NCBI GenBank assembly: GCA_021828635.1 | Contig: JAJZEJ010000296.1 | Coordinates: 1-8,783, forward strand | From: Chloroflexota bacterium | GTDB lineage: Bacteria; Chloroflexota; Ktedonobacteria; Ktedonobacterales; Ktedonobacteraceae | Reading direction: 5' to 3' | Length of the DNA: 8,783 bases | In this document: piece by piece, positions 1 to 6,121 of the stretch | Layout: each line of letters opens with the position of its first letter | Position numbering within the stretch: the stretch's first letter is position 1 | Position numbers and translations under genes: made by a program | The notes under the pieces: model-generated | What the model was told of the DNA's origin: nothing | The model's database searches: none | The model's input: the letters and a program-made list of their open reading frames with translations, nothing else

Positions 1-1
1 C

Positions 2-505
2 CAGATGTGGACGGCACGTTTCTACCAGTGGACGCGCCGCAATAGCCATATCACCTCTGGTGGCCTGGGTACAATGGGTTTCGCGCTTCCCGCCGCGATG
101 GGTGTCAAAATGGGCATGCCTGACGATGCGGTCTGGGTGGTGGCAGGCGATGGTGGTTTCCAGATGAATATTCAGGAGCTGGCAACGCTCCAGCAAGAGG
201 GCATAACGCTCAAGATCGCTATTATGAATAACGGCTATCTCGGTATGGTGCGCCAGTGGCAGCAATTCTTCCACAACCACAACTACTCTGAGACGCCGAT
301 TACTGGCCCCGATTATGTCAAGCTGGCCGACGCTTATGGCCTGACCGGCATGCGCGTTACCAATCGCGCTGATGTTCCGGCAGCCATTCAGCAAGCTATC
401 GAGACTGAAGGCACCGTGATTATCGATTTCGTGATTGAGCCTGAGGGCAATGTGTACCCGATGGTCGCTCCTGGTTCGGCAATCACTAACATGATTGAAG
501 AATAA
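2..505 (+). CDS. ilvB: Acetolactate synthase large (catalytic) subunit, C-terminal part
   Basis: This is the 3' third of the thiamine-diphosphate enzyme that condenses two pyruvates, or pyruvate and 2-oxobutyrate, in the first common step of valine/leucine and isoleucine synthesis. The frame is open from base 2 and continues upstream, so the start lies outside the window. The first visible residues (Q-M-W) match the family's conserved QHQMW segment, followed by SGGLGTMGFALPAAMG. Counting from the methionine at base 5, the ThDP/Mg-binding motif runs from GDG (48-50) to NN (75-76). The tryptophan in RQWQQF (85) corresponds to the well-known herbicide-contact Trp. The C-terminus, with its VYPMVAPG stretch and a final MIEE, is typical and complete. 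The stop codon is 34 nt before ilvN, as expected for co-transcribed and co-assembled subunits. Any leader attenuator or T-box would be upstream, out of view. The family assignment is near certain. Confidence 0.97.
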   Translation, partial: QMWTARFYQWTRRNSHITSGGLGTMGFALPAAMGVKMGMPDDAVWVVAGDGGFQMNIQELATLQQEGITLKIAIMNNGYLGMVRQWQQFFHNHNYSETPITGPDYVKLADAYGLTGMRVTNRADVPAAIQQAIETEGTVIIDFVIEPEGNVYPMVAPGSAITNMIEE

Positions 506-525
506 AGCAGCAACAAAAAGCAGCC

Positions 526-533
526 AGAGGGGA
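526..533 (+). promoter_or_regulatory. Ribosome binding site deciding the ilvN start
   Basis: AGAGGGGA lies 6 nt before the ATG at 540. The frame is also open upstream to a TTG at 495 that overlaps the end of ilvB, and a further in-frame ATG lies at 555. This purine-rich motif favours 540 over both. Confidence 0.7.
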
Positions 534-539
534 TTTACG

Positions 540-1100
540 ATGGGAAATACGCAGATGGGTACAACAATAGAACGGGCAGGACATTCTAGTATTCCACAGG
601 ATGTAGCACATAACTACATCCTGGTAACACAGGTTAATGATCGACCGGGAGCAATTGACCGTGTGGTCGGCGTTATGCGCCGTCGCCGTGCCAACATGCA
701 GACGCTGGTAATGAGTCAGGGCATCATGCCGCAGGTAGTTCGCATCTCCATCACCGTCAATGACTCAGAGGTGGGCATCCACCACCTCGTAGAGCAATTG
801 CGCAAAGCTGTTGACGTGCAAGAGGTCGTCTATCTTACGGCTGAGCAGGCCATCACACGCGAACTGGCACTGATTAAAGTCAACAAAGATGCTGCCAACT
901 TCAATGACATCATCGCGTGCGGACTCCTTTTCGGAGCGCATACCGTCGATGTCACGGCAGAAACCGTCACGCTAGAGATTGCGGGTAGCATCGAGAACGT
1001 CGAGAAGCTCATTGAACGCCTGCAAGAGTACGGCATTCGTGAGATTGCGCGTTCCGGCCATGTCGCCATTGCACGTGGTAACGACCAGAGCGAGGGATGA
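540..1100 (+). CDS. ilvN: Acetolactate synthase small (regulatory) subunit
   Basis: IlvN binds the large subunit, stimulates it, and confers feedback inhibition by valine or related branched-chain amino acids. The 186-residue product has an N-terminal ACT domain beginning near residue 26 (YILVTQVNDRPGAIDRVVGV), which includes the ligand-loop N-D-R-P-G. The second, C-terminal ACT-like domain of this family starts near TRELALIKVN and runs through IAGSIENVEKLIERL to the conserved end IARSGHVAIARG. The length is slightly above the usual 160-175 residues because of about 20 extra polar N-terminal residues. A start at 555 would give 181. The basic run MRRRRANMQTL replaces the more usual SRRGFNIESL-type helix, but the fold pattern is intact. 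It sits 34 nt after ilvB and its TGA is inside a perfect hairpin shared with the ilvC leader. The assignment is very secure; only the exact start is open. Confidence 0.95.
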   Translation: MGNTQMGTTIERAGHSSIPQDVAHNYILVTQVNDRPGAIDRVVGVMRRRRANMQTLVMSQGIMPQVVRISITVNDSEVGIHHLVEQLRKAVDVQEVVYLTAEQAITRELALIKVNKDAANFNDIIACGLLFGAHTVDVTAETVTLEIAGSIENVEKLIERLQEYGIREIARSGHVAIARGNDQSEG

Positions 1101-1115
1101 CATTGTGTCATCCCT
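1093..1115 (+). repeat. Perfect 10-bp hairpin spanning the ilvN stop codon
   Basis: AGGGATGACA (1093-1102) and TGTCATCCCT (1106-1115) are exact reverse complements separated by a TTG loop. The TGA stop of ilvN (1098-1100) lies in the left arm. No T-run follows, so this is not a canonical intrinsic terminator. A role in mRNA processing, 3'-end protection of ilvBN mRNA, or modulating ilvC expression is inference. Confidence 0.75.
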
Positions 1116-1160
1116 TACGATAACTTATCTCAACAGTAGTAGTAAGGAGTACGTGGATTT

Positions 1161-2201
1161 ATGGCAACTATCTATTATGACGCAGATGCAAATCTTGAAC
1201 TTATCCAGCATAAACGGGTTGCGGTCATCGGCTACGGTAGCCAGGGCCATGCGCACGCGCTGAATATGCGCGACAGTGGTTGTGATGTCGTGGTTGGTCT
1301 GCCTAAAGGGAGTCGCAGCCGGGCAAAGGCCGAGGCTGATGGATTGCGTGTCATGACGCCAGCCGATGCCGCCGAGCAGGCCGATGTAATTATGCTTCTC
1401 ATTCCTGATCAGCATCACCGCGAGGTCTTCGAGCGTGATATTCGCCCTGGCCTGGCCCCTGGCAAGATGCTCTTGACAGCACATGGTTTCAGCCTGCACT
1501 TTGCGCAGATTGTGCCACCAGCCGATATTGATGTAGCGATGGTCGCGCCAAAGAGTCCCGGCCACATGGTACGCCGCCTCTATGTCGAGGGCGTTGGCGT
1601 TCCCGCGCTCTGGGCTGTCTATCAAGATGCCACTGGCAACGCGCAGGCACTGACGCTTTCGTATGCTCGTGCGATTGGTTGCACCCGTGCCGGAGTGTTG
1701 CGCACCACCATCGGTGAAGAGACCGAGACCGATCTGTTCGGTGAGCAGACGGTTCTCTGCGGCGGCGTCACCTCGCTGATCCGCAACGCCTTTGAAACGC
1801 TGGTTGAAGCTGGCTACCAGCCAGAACTGGCCTATTTCGAGTGTATGCATGAAATGAAGCTCATCGTAGACCTGATGTACCAGGGCGGTATGAGCTATAT
1901 GCGCTACTCTGTCAGCGACACAGCCGAATACGGCGACTATGTATCTGGCCCACGTATCATCGACGAGCATGTACGCGAGTCGATGCGCAAGGTATTGAGC
2001 GAGATTCAGGACGGTACCTTTGCCAATCGCTGGATTCTTGAAAACCAGGCAGGCCGTCCAAGCTTCCTGGCAATGCGTCACCGTGGTGCCGAACATCAGA
2101 TCGAGCAGGTTGGGCGCGAACTGCGTGCAATGATGCCCTGGCTCAACCCCGTCACTACACAGCCTGGAAGCAACGAAGCCGATGTCAAAGCAACAAAATA
2201 A
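1161..2201 (+). CDS. ilvC: Ketol-acid reductoisomerase, class I
   Basis: IlvC converts 2-acetolactate to 2,3-dihydroxyisovalerate (and the isoleucine equivalent) by Mg-dependent alkyl migration and NAD(P)H reduction. The 346 residues fit the short class I form. The Rossmann motif is [10 protein letters not shown] (24-33). The cofactor-specificity loop is LPKGSRSR (47-54); serines at 51 and 53 with Arg52 suggest NADPH preference (inference). The conserved AHGF histidine is His108. Metal and catalytic residues are visible as Asp191 and Glu195 in ETDLFGEQ, Glu227 and Glu231 in AYFECMHE, and Ser252 in [12 protein letters not shown]. The C-terminus carries a polar tail of about 15 residues after MMPWL. 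Small departures from consensus (APKSPGH for APKGPGH) do not touch catalytic positions. A TAAGGAGT ribosome site ends 10 nt before the ATG. leuA follows after 33 nt, consistent with one operon. Confidence 0.98.
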   Translation: MATIYYDADANLELIQHKRVAVIGYGSQGHAHALNMRDSGCDVVVGLPKGSRSRAKAEADGLRVMTPADAAEQADVIMLLIPDQHHREVFERDIRPGLAPGKMLLTAHGFSLHFAQIVPPADIDVAMVAPKSPGHMVRRLYVEGVGVPALWAVYQDATGNAQALTLSYARAIGCTRAGVLRTTIGEETETDLFGEQTVLCGGVTSLIRNAFETLVEAGYQPELAYFECMHEMKLIVDLMYQGGMSYMRYSVSDTAEYGDYVSGPRIIDEHVRESMRKVLSEIQDGTFANRWILENQAGRPSFLAMRHRGAEHQIEQVGRELRAMMPWLNPVTTQPGSNEADVKATK

Positions 2202-2234
2202 GCATTGACGCATTTTTAAGGAGGAGACAAGACA

Positions 2235-3413
2235 ATGGGAGACCCTGCGGTAGTAAAAGTTTTTGATACAACTCTGCGTGATGGTGAGCAATCACCTGGA
2301 GCCACAATGACCACCGAAGAGAAACTGCAAGTTGCTGAGCAGCTTGTACGCCTCAACGTGGACATCATCGAAGCCGGTTTTCCCGCCGCCTCACCTGGTG
2401 ATCTCGCGGCGGTTAAGGAGATCGCACGTCGAACAAAAGGACCAATCATTACTGGCCTTGCACGCGCCAATGCCAGCGATATCGATGCCGTCTGGGAAGC
2501 TGTCCGCGAAGCCGAGCGACCAGCCATCCATGTGTTTCTTGCCACCTCTGATATCCACCTTCAATATAAGCTCAAATTGAGCCGCGACGAGGCGCTTCAG
2601 CAAGTGACATCAATGGTTGCCTACGCACGCAATCTTTGCCCAACCATTGAGTTCTCTGCTGAAGACGGCACACGCAGTGATTGGGAGTATCTGTGCCGTA
2701 TCTGCGAGGCCGCGATCAAGTCTGGAGCCACGACCATTAATATCCCCGATACGGTTGGCTATACGATGCCCAACGAGTACGAGGCACTCTTCCGTTATCT
2801 ACGCGAGCGCGTGCCAGGCATGGAAGAGGTGACGATGAGTGCGCACTGCCACGATGATCTGGGTATGGCAACGGCCAATACGCTGGCCGCGATCAAGGCC
2901 GGAGCGCGTCAAATCGAGGTCACGGTCAATGGCATTGGCGAGCGTGCAGGCAATACGTCGGTGGAAGAGGTCGTCATGGCGCTCCGCACGCGGCACGAAC
3001 TCTTCGGCGGCATTGATACACATATCAACGCTGAAGAGCTACTTGCCACCAGCCAGCTTGTTAGCCGCCTCTCTAGCATTCCGGTACAGCCTAACAAAGC
3101 GATTGTCGGAGCCAACGCCTTCGCGCATGAGGCCGGTATCCACCAGGATGGTGTGCTGAAGAATCGCCTGACCTATGAAATCATGACACCACAATCAGTT
3201 GGTTGGAAAGATACCAAAATGGTCCTGGGCAAGCATTCTGGCCGTCATGGCCTGGATGCACGCCTGCGTCAGCTTGGCTATCGGCTCAGTGCCGAAAATC
3301 TGAAAGTCGCCTATAAGCGATTTATCGCAGTGGCCGACGAAAAGAAATATGTCACCGACGATGATCTGACCTTCATTGCTCAGAGCATCGAAGAGACTCC
3401 AGCCGCCATTTAA
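2235..3413 (+). CDS. leuA: 2-Isopropylmalate synthase lacking the C-terminal regulatory domain
   Basis: LeuA condenses 2-oxoisovalerate with acetyl-CoA, the committed step to leucine. The TIM-barrel domain starts with [14 protein letters not shown] (10-23), giving Asp11 and Arg15-Asp16. The metal-binding H-C-H-D-D is at 204-208 and GERAGN ends at Asn240. IPMS-type segments include [12 protein letters not shown] (103-114), [10 protein letters not shown] (168-177), [18 protein letters not shown] (293-310) and LGKHSGRH (331-338). The protein ends at residue 392, just after the linker subdomain ([13 protein letters not shown]). Typical LeuA is 500-520 residues and continues into a leucine-binding allosteric domain of about 130 residues, which is absent here. 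No remnant of it is visible in the 223 nt before thrB. Homocitrate synthase (NifV-like, about 380 residues) and other LeuA-like short enzymes are alternatives, but the motifs and the ilv context favour IPMS. A strong AAGGAGGAGA site (2218-2227) precedes the ATG. Confidence 0.9.
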   Translation: MGDPAVVKVFDTTLRDGEQSPGATMTTEEKLQVAEQLVRLNVDIIEAGFPAASPGDLAAVKEIARRTKGPIITGLARANASDIDAVWEAVREAERPAIHVFLATSDIHLQYKLKLSRDEALQQVTSMVAYARNLCPTIEFSAEDGTRSDWEYLCRICEAAIKSGATTINIPDTVGYTMPNEYEALFRYLRERVPGMEEVTMSAHCHDDLGMATANTLAAIKAGARQIEVTVNGIGERAGNTSVEEVVMALRTRHELFGGIDTHINAEELLATSQLVSRLSSIPVQPNKAIVGANAFAHEAGIHQDGVLKNRLTYEIMTPQSVGWKDTKMVLGKHSGRHGLDARLRQLGYRLSAENLKVAYKRFIAVADEKKYVTDDDLTFIAQSIEETPAAI

Positions 3414-3488
3414 CCTGCGAGGGTCGCCCTCTACGCTAACTGTTGACGAACAGGATTCGTCAGCATGAGAGAGGGCGACCCTCGCAGG
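3414..3488. repeat. 75-nt palindromic element directly after the leuA stop
   Basis: The outer arms (3414-3432 and 3470-3488) are a perfect 19-bp inverted repeat. Between them, 3441-3450 pairs with 3456-3465 (10 bp, one G-U) around a CAGGA loop. Each outer arm can also fold on itself: GAGGG-TCG-CCCTC (3419-3431) and GAGGG-CGA-CCCTC (3471-3483). The element can therefore exist as one long hairpin or as three short ones. It starts on the base after the leuA TAA. There is no T-tract, so efficient intrinsic termination is doubtful, although a strong mRNA 3' end or roadblock is possible. It resembles REP/MITE-type dispersed palindromes; copy number cannot be judged from this window. No target-site duplication is evident. 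Confidence 0.8.
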
Positions 3489-3499
3489 CGTCTCTGAAT

Positions 3500-3525
3500 G
3501 GGAAAGAAACAAACCTTCTTGTCCC
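3500..3525 (+). repeat. Weak hairpin in the leuA-thrB gap
   Basis: GGGAAAGAA (3500-3508) pairs with TTCTT-G-TCCC (3516-3525), with one bulged G and a 7-nt loop. It is A/T-rich in the upper stem and not followed by a T-run. It may assist the larger palindrome in ending the leuA transcript, or it may be chance. Confidence 0.3.
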
Positions 3526-3544
3526 CCAATTAGTACCTTTACTG

Positions 3545-3572
3545 TTGTGTTTTTAGTAAAATATGGTAGAAT
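3545..3572 (+). promoter_or_regulatory. Candidate extended -10 promoter for thrB-thrC
   Basis: TAGAAT (3567-3572) matches the sigma-70-type -10 box at five of six positions. It is preceded by TGG (3564-3566), an extended -10 TGn motif. A weak -35, TTGTGT (3545-3550), sits at 16-bp spacing. The local region is A/T-rich against a GC-richer background. The predicted transcript would start near 3579, about 58 nt before thrB. This would make thrBC independent of the ilv-leu transcript. Confidence 0.55.
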
Positions 3573-3636
3573 GATTGTGTTTGAGAAAGGAACGAACAGA
3601 TGATGCACGTTTCAGCAGAAAGGCAGGTAGCCGCCG

Positions 3637-4683
3637 ATGGCACTGGTATTACCTGTCTCTGTGACAGTTCGCACGCCCGCAACATCAGCTAATCTTGGCC
3701 CCGGCTTTGATAGCCTGGGGCTGGCTTTACAACTGTATAATCGCTTCGAGGTAGAAGAGTGGCATGGGAGCCCACAACACCCATTGATAGAGATCGAAGG
3801 TGCATTGGGAACGGAACTCTCCACAGAATCCGATAATCTATTCTTCCGGGCGTTTGCCCTCCTCTTTGAGCGCAGACAGGTCGAGCTTCCTGCTGTGCGT
3901 ATTCGCATGTCTATCAGCATTCCTCCGGGGTGTGGCCTGGGTAGTAGCGCGACAGCAGTCGTTGGGGGACTGGTGGCCGCTAATGAATGGTTGCGTCCAC
4001 AACAGTTAGCAGTGCCGAAAGAAGAACTTTTAGATCTGGCCGTCGAAGCCGAGGCCGGAAATCATCCAGACAATGTTGCACCCGCACTGCTCGGTGGATT
4101 GGTCGCCACAACGAATGTCGCAGGCAAGATTCACGCCATTAAAACACCCTTCCCCAATGATTTGAGAGCAGTCATCTTCACGCCTTCTTTCCCAATGGAT
4201 ACCGTCGAGGGGCGTAAGTTGCTACCCGCCACCTACTCGAAGGCCGATGTGACATTTAATACCGGGCGCGTAGCCCTGCTTTTAACAGCGTTGCAGACGG
4301 GGCGCTATGAGCTGATTGGCGAAGCTATGCAGGACCGTTTGCATCAGCCCTATCGTCAAGCACTCTTTCCCACCATGCCCGACATTATCGATGCGGCTGT
4401 GATAGCGGGAGCGCATGGAGCTTGCCTTTCTGGTGGTGGTTCATCGCTTATCGCACTCACCAGTTCACATTTCCGCGAGGTTCTACAAGCGATGCAACAA
4501 ACCGCACATGCTGCCGGAATTGACGGAACAGGCATGGTGTTACGAGCAGACCAGCATGGAGCGCGGGTTCTAAATACCGCGCGTAGCCGCATAAGAAAGG
4601 AAGATAGCGCACGCTATGGCAATCAATTCTACTGGTCGCCCGACCGACCAGGAAGAGAACAGGGCGAACAATCCCTCGCCTAA
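3637..4683 (+). CDS. thrB: Homoserine kinase (GHMP family) with C-terminal extension
   Basis: ThrB phosphorylates L-homoserine to O-phosphohomoserine, the ThrC substrate. The 348-residue cytosolic protein has GHMP motif 1 near the N-terminus (TPATSANLGPGFDSLGLAL, 13-31). The ATP-binding motif 2 is PPGCGLGSSA (96-105), and the homoserine-kinase signature NHPDNVAPALLGG is at 142-154. The C-terminal glycine loop reads CLSGGGSS (263-270), where SGAGPT is more usual. The start is firm: an in-frame TAG (3628-3630) lies just upstream. The ribosome site is weak (AGGCAGG, 3621-3627). The family normally ends near residue 310 (after HGARVLN here). About 35 further residues, rich in Arg, Glu and Gln, form an extension, most of which is encoded in the region overlapping thrC by 68 nt. 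The extension may be a by-product of stop-codon position rather than a functional domain. Overall identity is secure. Confidence 0.95.
   Translation: MALVLPVSVTVRTPATSANLGPGFDSLGLALQLYNRFEVEEWHGSPQHPLIEIEGALGTELSTESDNLFFRAFALLFERRQVELPAVRIRMSISIPPGCGLGSSATAVVGGLVAANEWLRPQQLAVPKEELLDLAVEAEAGNHPDNVAPALLGGLVATTNVAGKIHAIKTPFPNDLRAVIFTPSFPMDTVEGRKLLPATYSKADVTFNTGRVALLLTALQTGRYELIGEAMQDRLHQPYRQALFPTMPDIIDAAVIAGAHGACLSGGGSSLIALTSSHFREVLQAMQQTAHAAGIDGTGMVLRADQHGARVLNTARSRIRKEDSARYGNQFYWSPDRPGREQGEQSLA
4593..4603 (+). promoter_or_regulatory. Ribosome binding site for thrC inside thrB
   Basis: AAGAAAGGAAG lies within the thrB reading frame, ending 12 nt before the ATG at 4616. The spacing is a little long. 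The alternative in-frame ATG at 4685, one base after the thrB TAA, has no clear purine-rich motif in front of it, but it could be served by terminating thrB ribosomes. Confidence 0.5.
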
Positions 4684-6121
4684 TATGCCAGATGTAGAAG
4701 TGGTTGAGGCTCTGGCCTCAACCATGCTACGCTGCGTTGAATGTTCAACGCCCTACGCTGCCCTTGAAAACAATCCCCATATAGGCATACCCACCCCACG
4801 CTACCGCTGTGAATGTGGGGGGGTACTGGATGTCGAGCTACATCCGCGATTACCTTACGCCAACGCATCTATGTCCACGGAAAAGCAGAACCCACACTTT
4901 GACCTGGATACTCCAGCAGATGTAACACCAGCCGCAGGAGCATCCTGGCGTCAGCTTTTCGATGAGCGAGCCACTACAGCACCAATCTGGCCGGTTGGCT
5001 CCGATAGTATGCTGCTCGATCATAGCGGTGTCTGGCGTTATCGTGAATTGATTCTCTCCGCGCCTGAGCAGTATATTGTCAGTCACCCAGAGGGCAATAC
5101 CAGCCTTTATCCGGTTGGCATTGAGAACTGTGGCCCCACGCGCATTGGACATCGGCAAATCGGCCTCTATGCCGGTCTGGAACGTTTCTTTCTTAAACAC
5201 GAGGGCGAAAATCCCAGTGGCAGCTTCAAAGATCGTGGCATGACGGTTGGCGTTACGATGGCTCGGATGCTGGGCGCGAAAGCGGTGGCCTGCGCATCGA
5301 CCGGTAATACCTCGGCCTCGCTGGCTGCCTACGCCGCGCAGGCAGGTATGCCTAGCATTGTCTTCCTGCCTGCTGGCAACGTAGCTGGTGGCAAGCTGGC
5401 ACAATCGCTGGCCTATGGCGCGACCACAGTGCAGATCGAGGGCGATTTCGACGATGCCATGCGTCTGGTTGAACAGGTCTGTAACGAGATGGGTATCTAT
5501 CTGCTCAACTCACTCAATCCATTTCGGATCGAGGGACAGAAGGCTATTGGCTTTGAACTACTGCAACAGCTGGACTGGCAGGCACCTGATTGGCTAGTGT
5601 TGCCTGCTGGCAACCTGGGCAACACCTCAGCTATCGGCAAGGCTTTCCGGCAGGCATGTCAGCTCTCGCTCATCGGTCATATGCCACGTATCGCCTCAAT
5701 TCAGGCTGCCGGTGCCAATCCTTTCTATCGCAGCTTCCGACAAAGCTTCGCGCACTATGAGAGCATCCATGCGGAGACGGTGGCAAGCGCCATCAAAATC
5801 GGCAATCCGGTTAGCTATGCCCGCGCACGCCGTGTCATCGAAGAGTCCGATGGCATCGTTGAGGAAGTCGCCGACGAAGAGATTTTGGCCGCAAAAGCCG
5901 TGATCGACCGTGCTGGTATCGGTTGTGAGCCAGCTTCCGCCGCGACACTGGCTGGTGTCCGTAAGCTTGTGGCACGTGGTATCATCAAACACGATGAGCG
6001 CGTTGTTGGCATCCTGACTGGCACGCTGCTCAAGGATAGCAAAACGGGCATTCCTCGAAGTGATAGTGGTATTGTGGTAAAACCGACTATTGAGGCGGTC
6101 AGGAGCGTACTCAGTCTATGA
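4616..6121 (+). CDS. thrC: Threonine synthase with N-terminal zinc ribbon
   Basis: ThrC is a PLP enzyme that converts O-phosphohomoserine to threonine and phosphate. The 501-residue product begins with about 23 polar residues. A putative zinc ribbon follows, with C-V-E-C (40-43) and C-E-C-G-G (65-69). A linker leads to GVWRYREL (138-145). The fold-type II core has the PLP lysine in PSGSFKDRG (Lys205), the STGNTSAS loop (228-235) with Asn231, and the phosphate-binding GNLGNTS loop (332-338). EPASAATLAG (438-447) and GILTGTLLKD (465-474) complete the active-site scaffold. Length is above the 350-430 residues of compact ThrC forms because of the ribbon and the inserted linker. The start at 4616 has a plausible ribosome site. 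A start at 4685, just after the thrB stop, would remove the polar leader and give 478 residues while keeping the ribbon. The reading frame overlaps thrB by 68 nt and the next gene by 4 nt. Family assignment is secure; the start is uncertain. Confidence 0.95.
   Translation: MAINSTGRPTDQEENRANNPSPNMPDVEVVEALASTMLRCVECSTPYAALENNPHIGIPTPRYRCECGGVLDVELHPRLPYANASMSTEKQNPHFDLDTPADVTPAAGASWRQLFDERATTAPIWPVGSDSMLLDHSGVWRYRELILSAPEQYIVSHPEGNTSLYPVGIENCGPTRIGHRQIGLYAGLERFFLKHEGENPSGSFKDRGMTVGVTMARMLGAKAVACASTGNTSASLAAYAAQAGMPSIVFLPAGNVAGGKLAQSLAYGATTVQIEGDFDDAMRLVEQVCNEMGIYLLNSLNPFRIEGQKAIGFELLQQLDWQAPDWLVLPAGNLGNTSAIGKAFRQACQLSLIGHMPRIASIQAAGANPFYRSFRQSFAHYESIHAETVASAIKIGNPVSYARARRVIEESDGIVEEVADEEILAAKAVIDRAGIGCEPASAATLAGVRKLVARGIIKHDERVVGILTGTLLKDSKTGIPRSDSGIVVKPTIEAVRSVLSL

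Noticed and set aside
495..539. Upstream extension of ilvN to a TTG at 495 overlapping the ilvB stop.
   Set aside because: It would add 15 residues not expected for the family, and there is a good AGAGGGGA ribosome site placed for the ATG at 540.
1125..2291. A long open frame (388 codons) on the minus strand covering all of ilvC.
   Set aside because: It mirrors the third-position codon pattern of a highly conserved ilvC gene, its product resembles no protein family I recognise, and it has no separate promoter or clear ribosome site. It is a shadow of ilvC.
3414..3488. The palindrome read as a standard rho-independent terminator of leuA.
   Set aside because: The stem is strong, but the right arm is followed by CGTCTCTGAATG, not a T-run, and the nested arm symmetry is not needed for termination. 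It is kept as a repeat with unknown role.
3414..3636. The idea that the palindrome inserted into a full-length leuA and cut off its 3' end.
   Set aside because: The 148 nt between the element and thrB encode no recognisable part of the regulatory domain and are too short for it. A deletion would also have to be assumed, so insertion alone does not explain the short LeuA.
4850..5404. A 184-codon minus-strand frame inside thrC.
   Set aside because: The sense strand is unambiguous threonine synthase throughout. The antisense product is rich in Arg, Cys and His without domain features, typical of a shadow frame.
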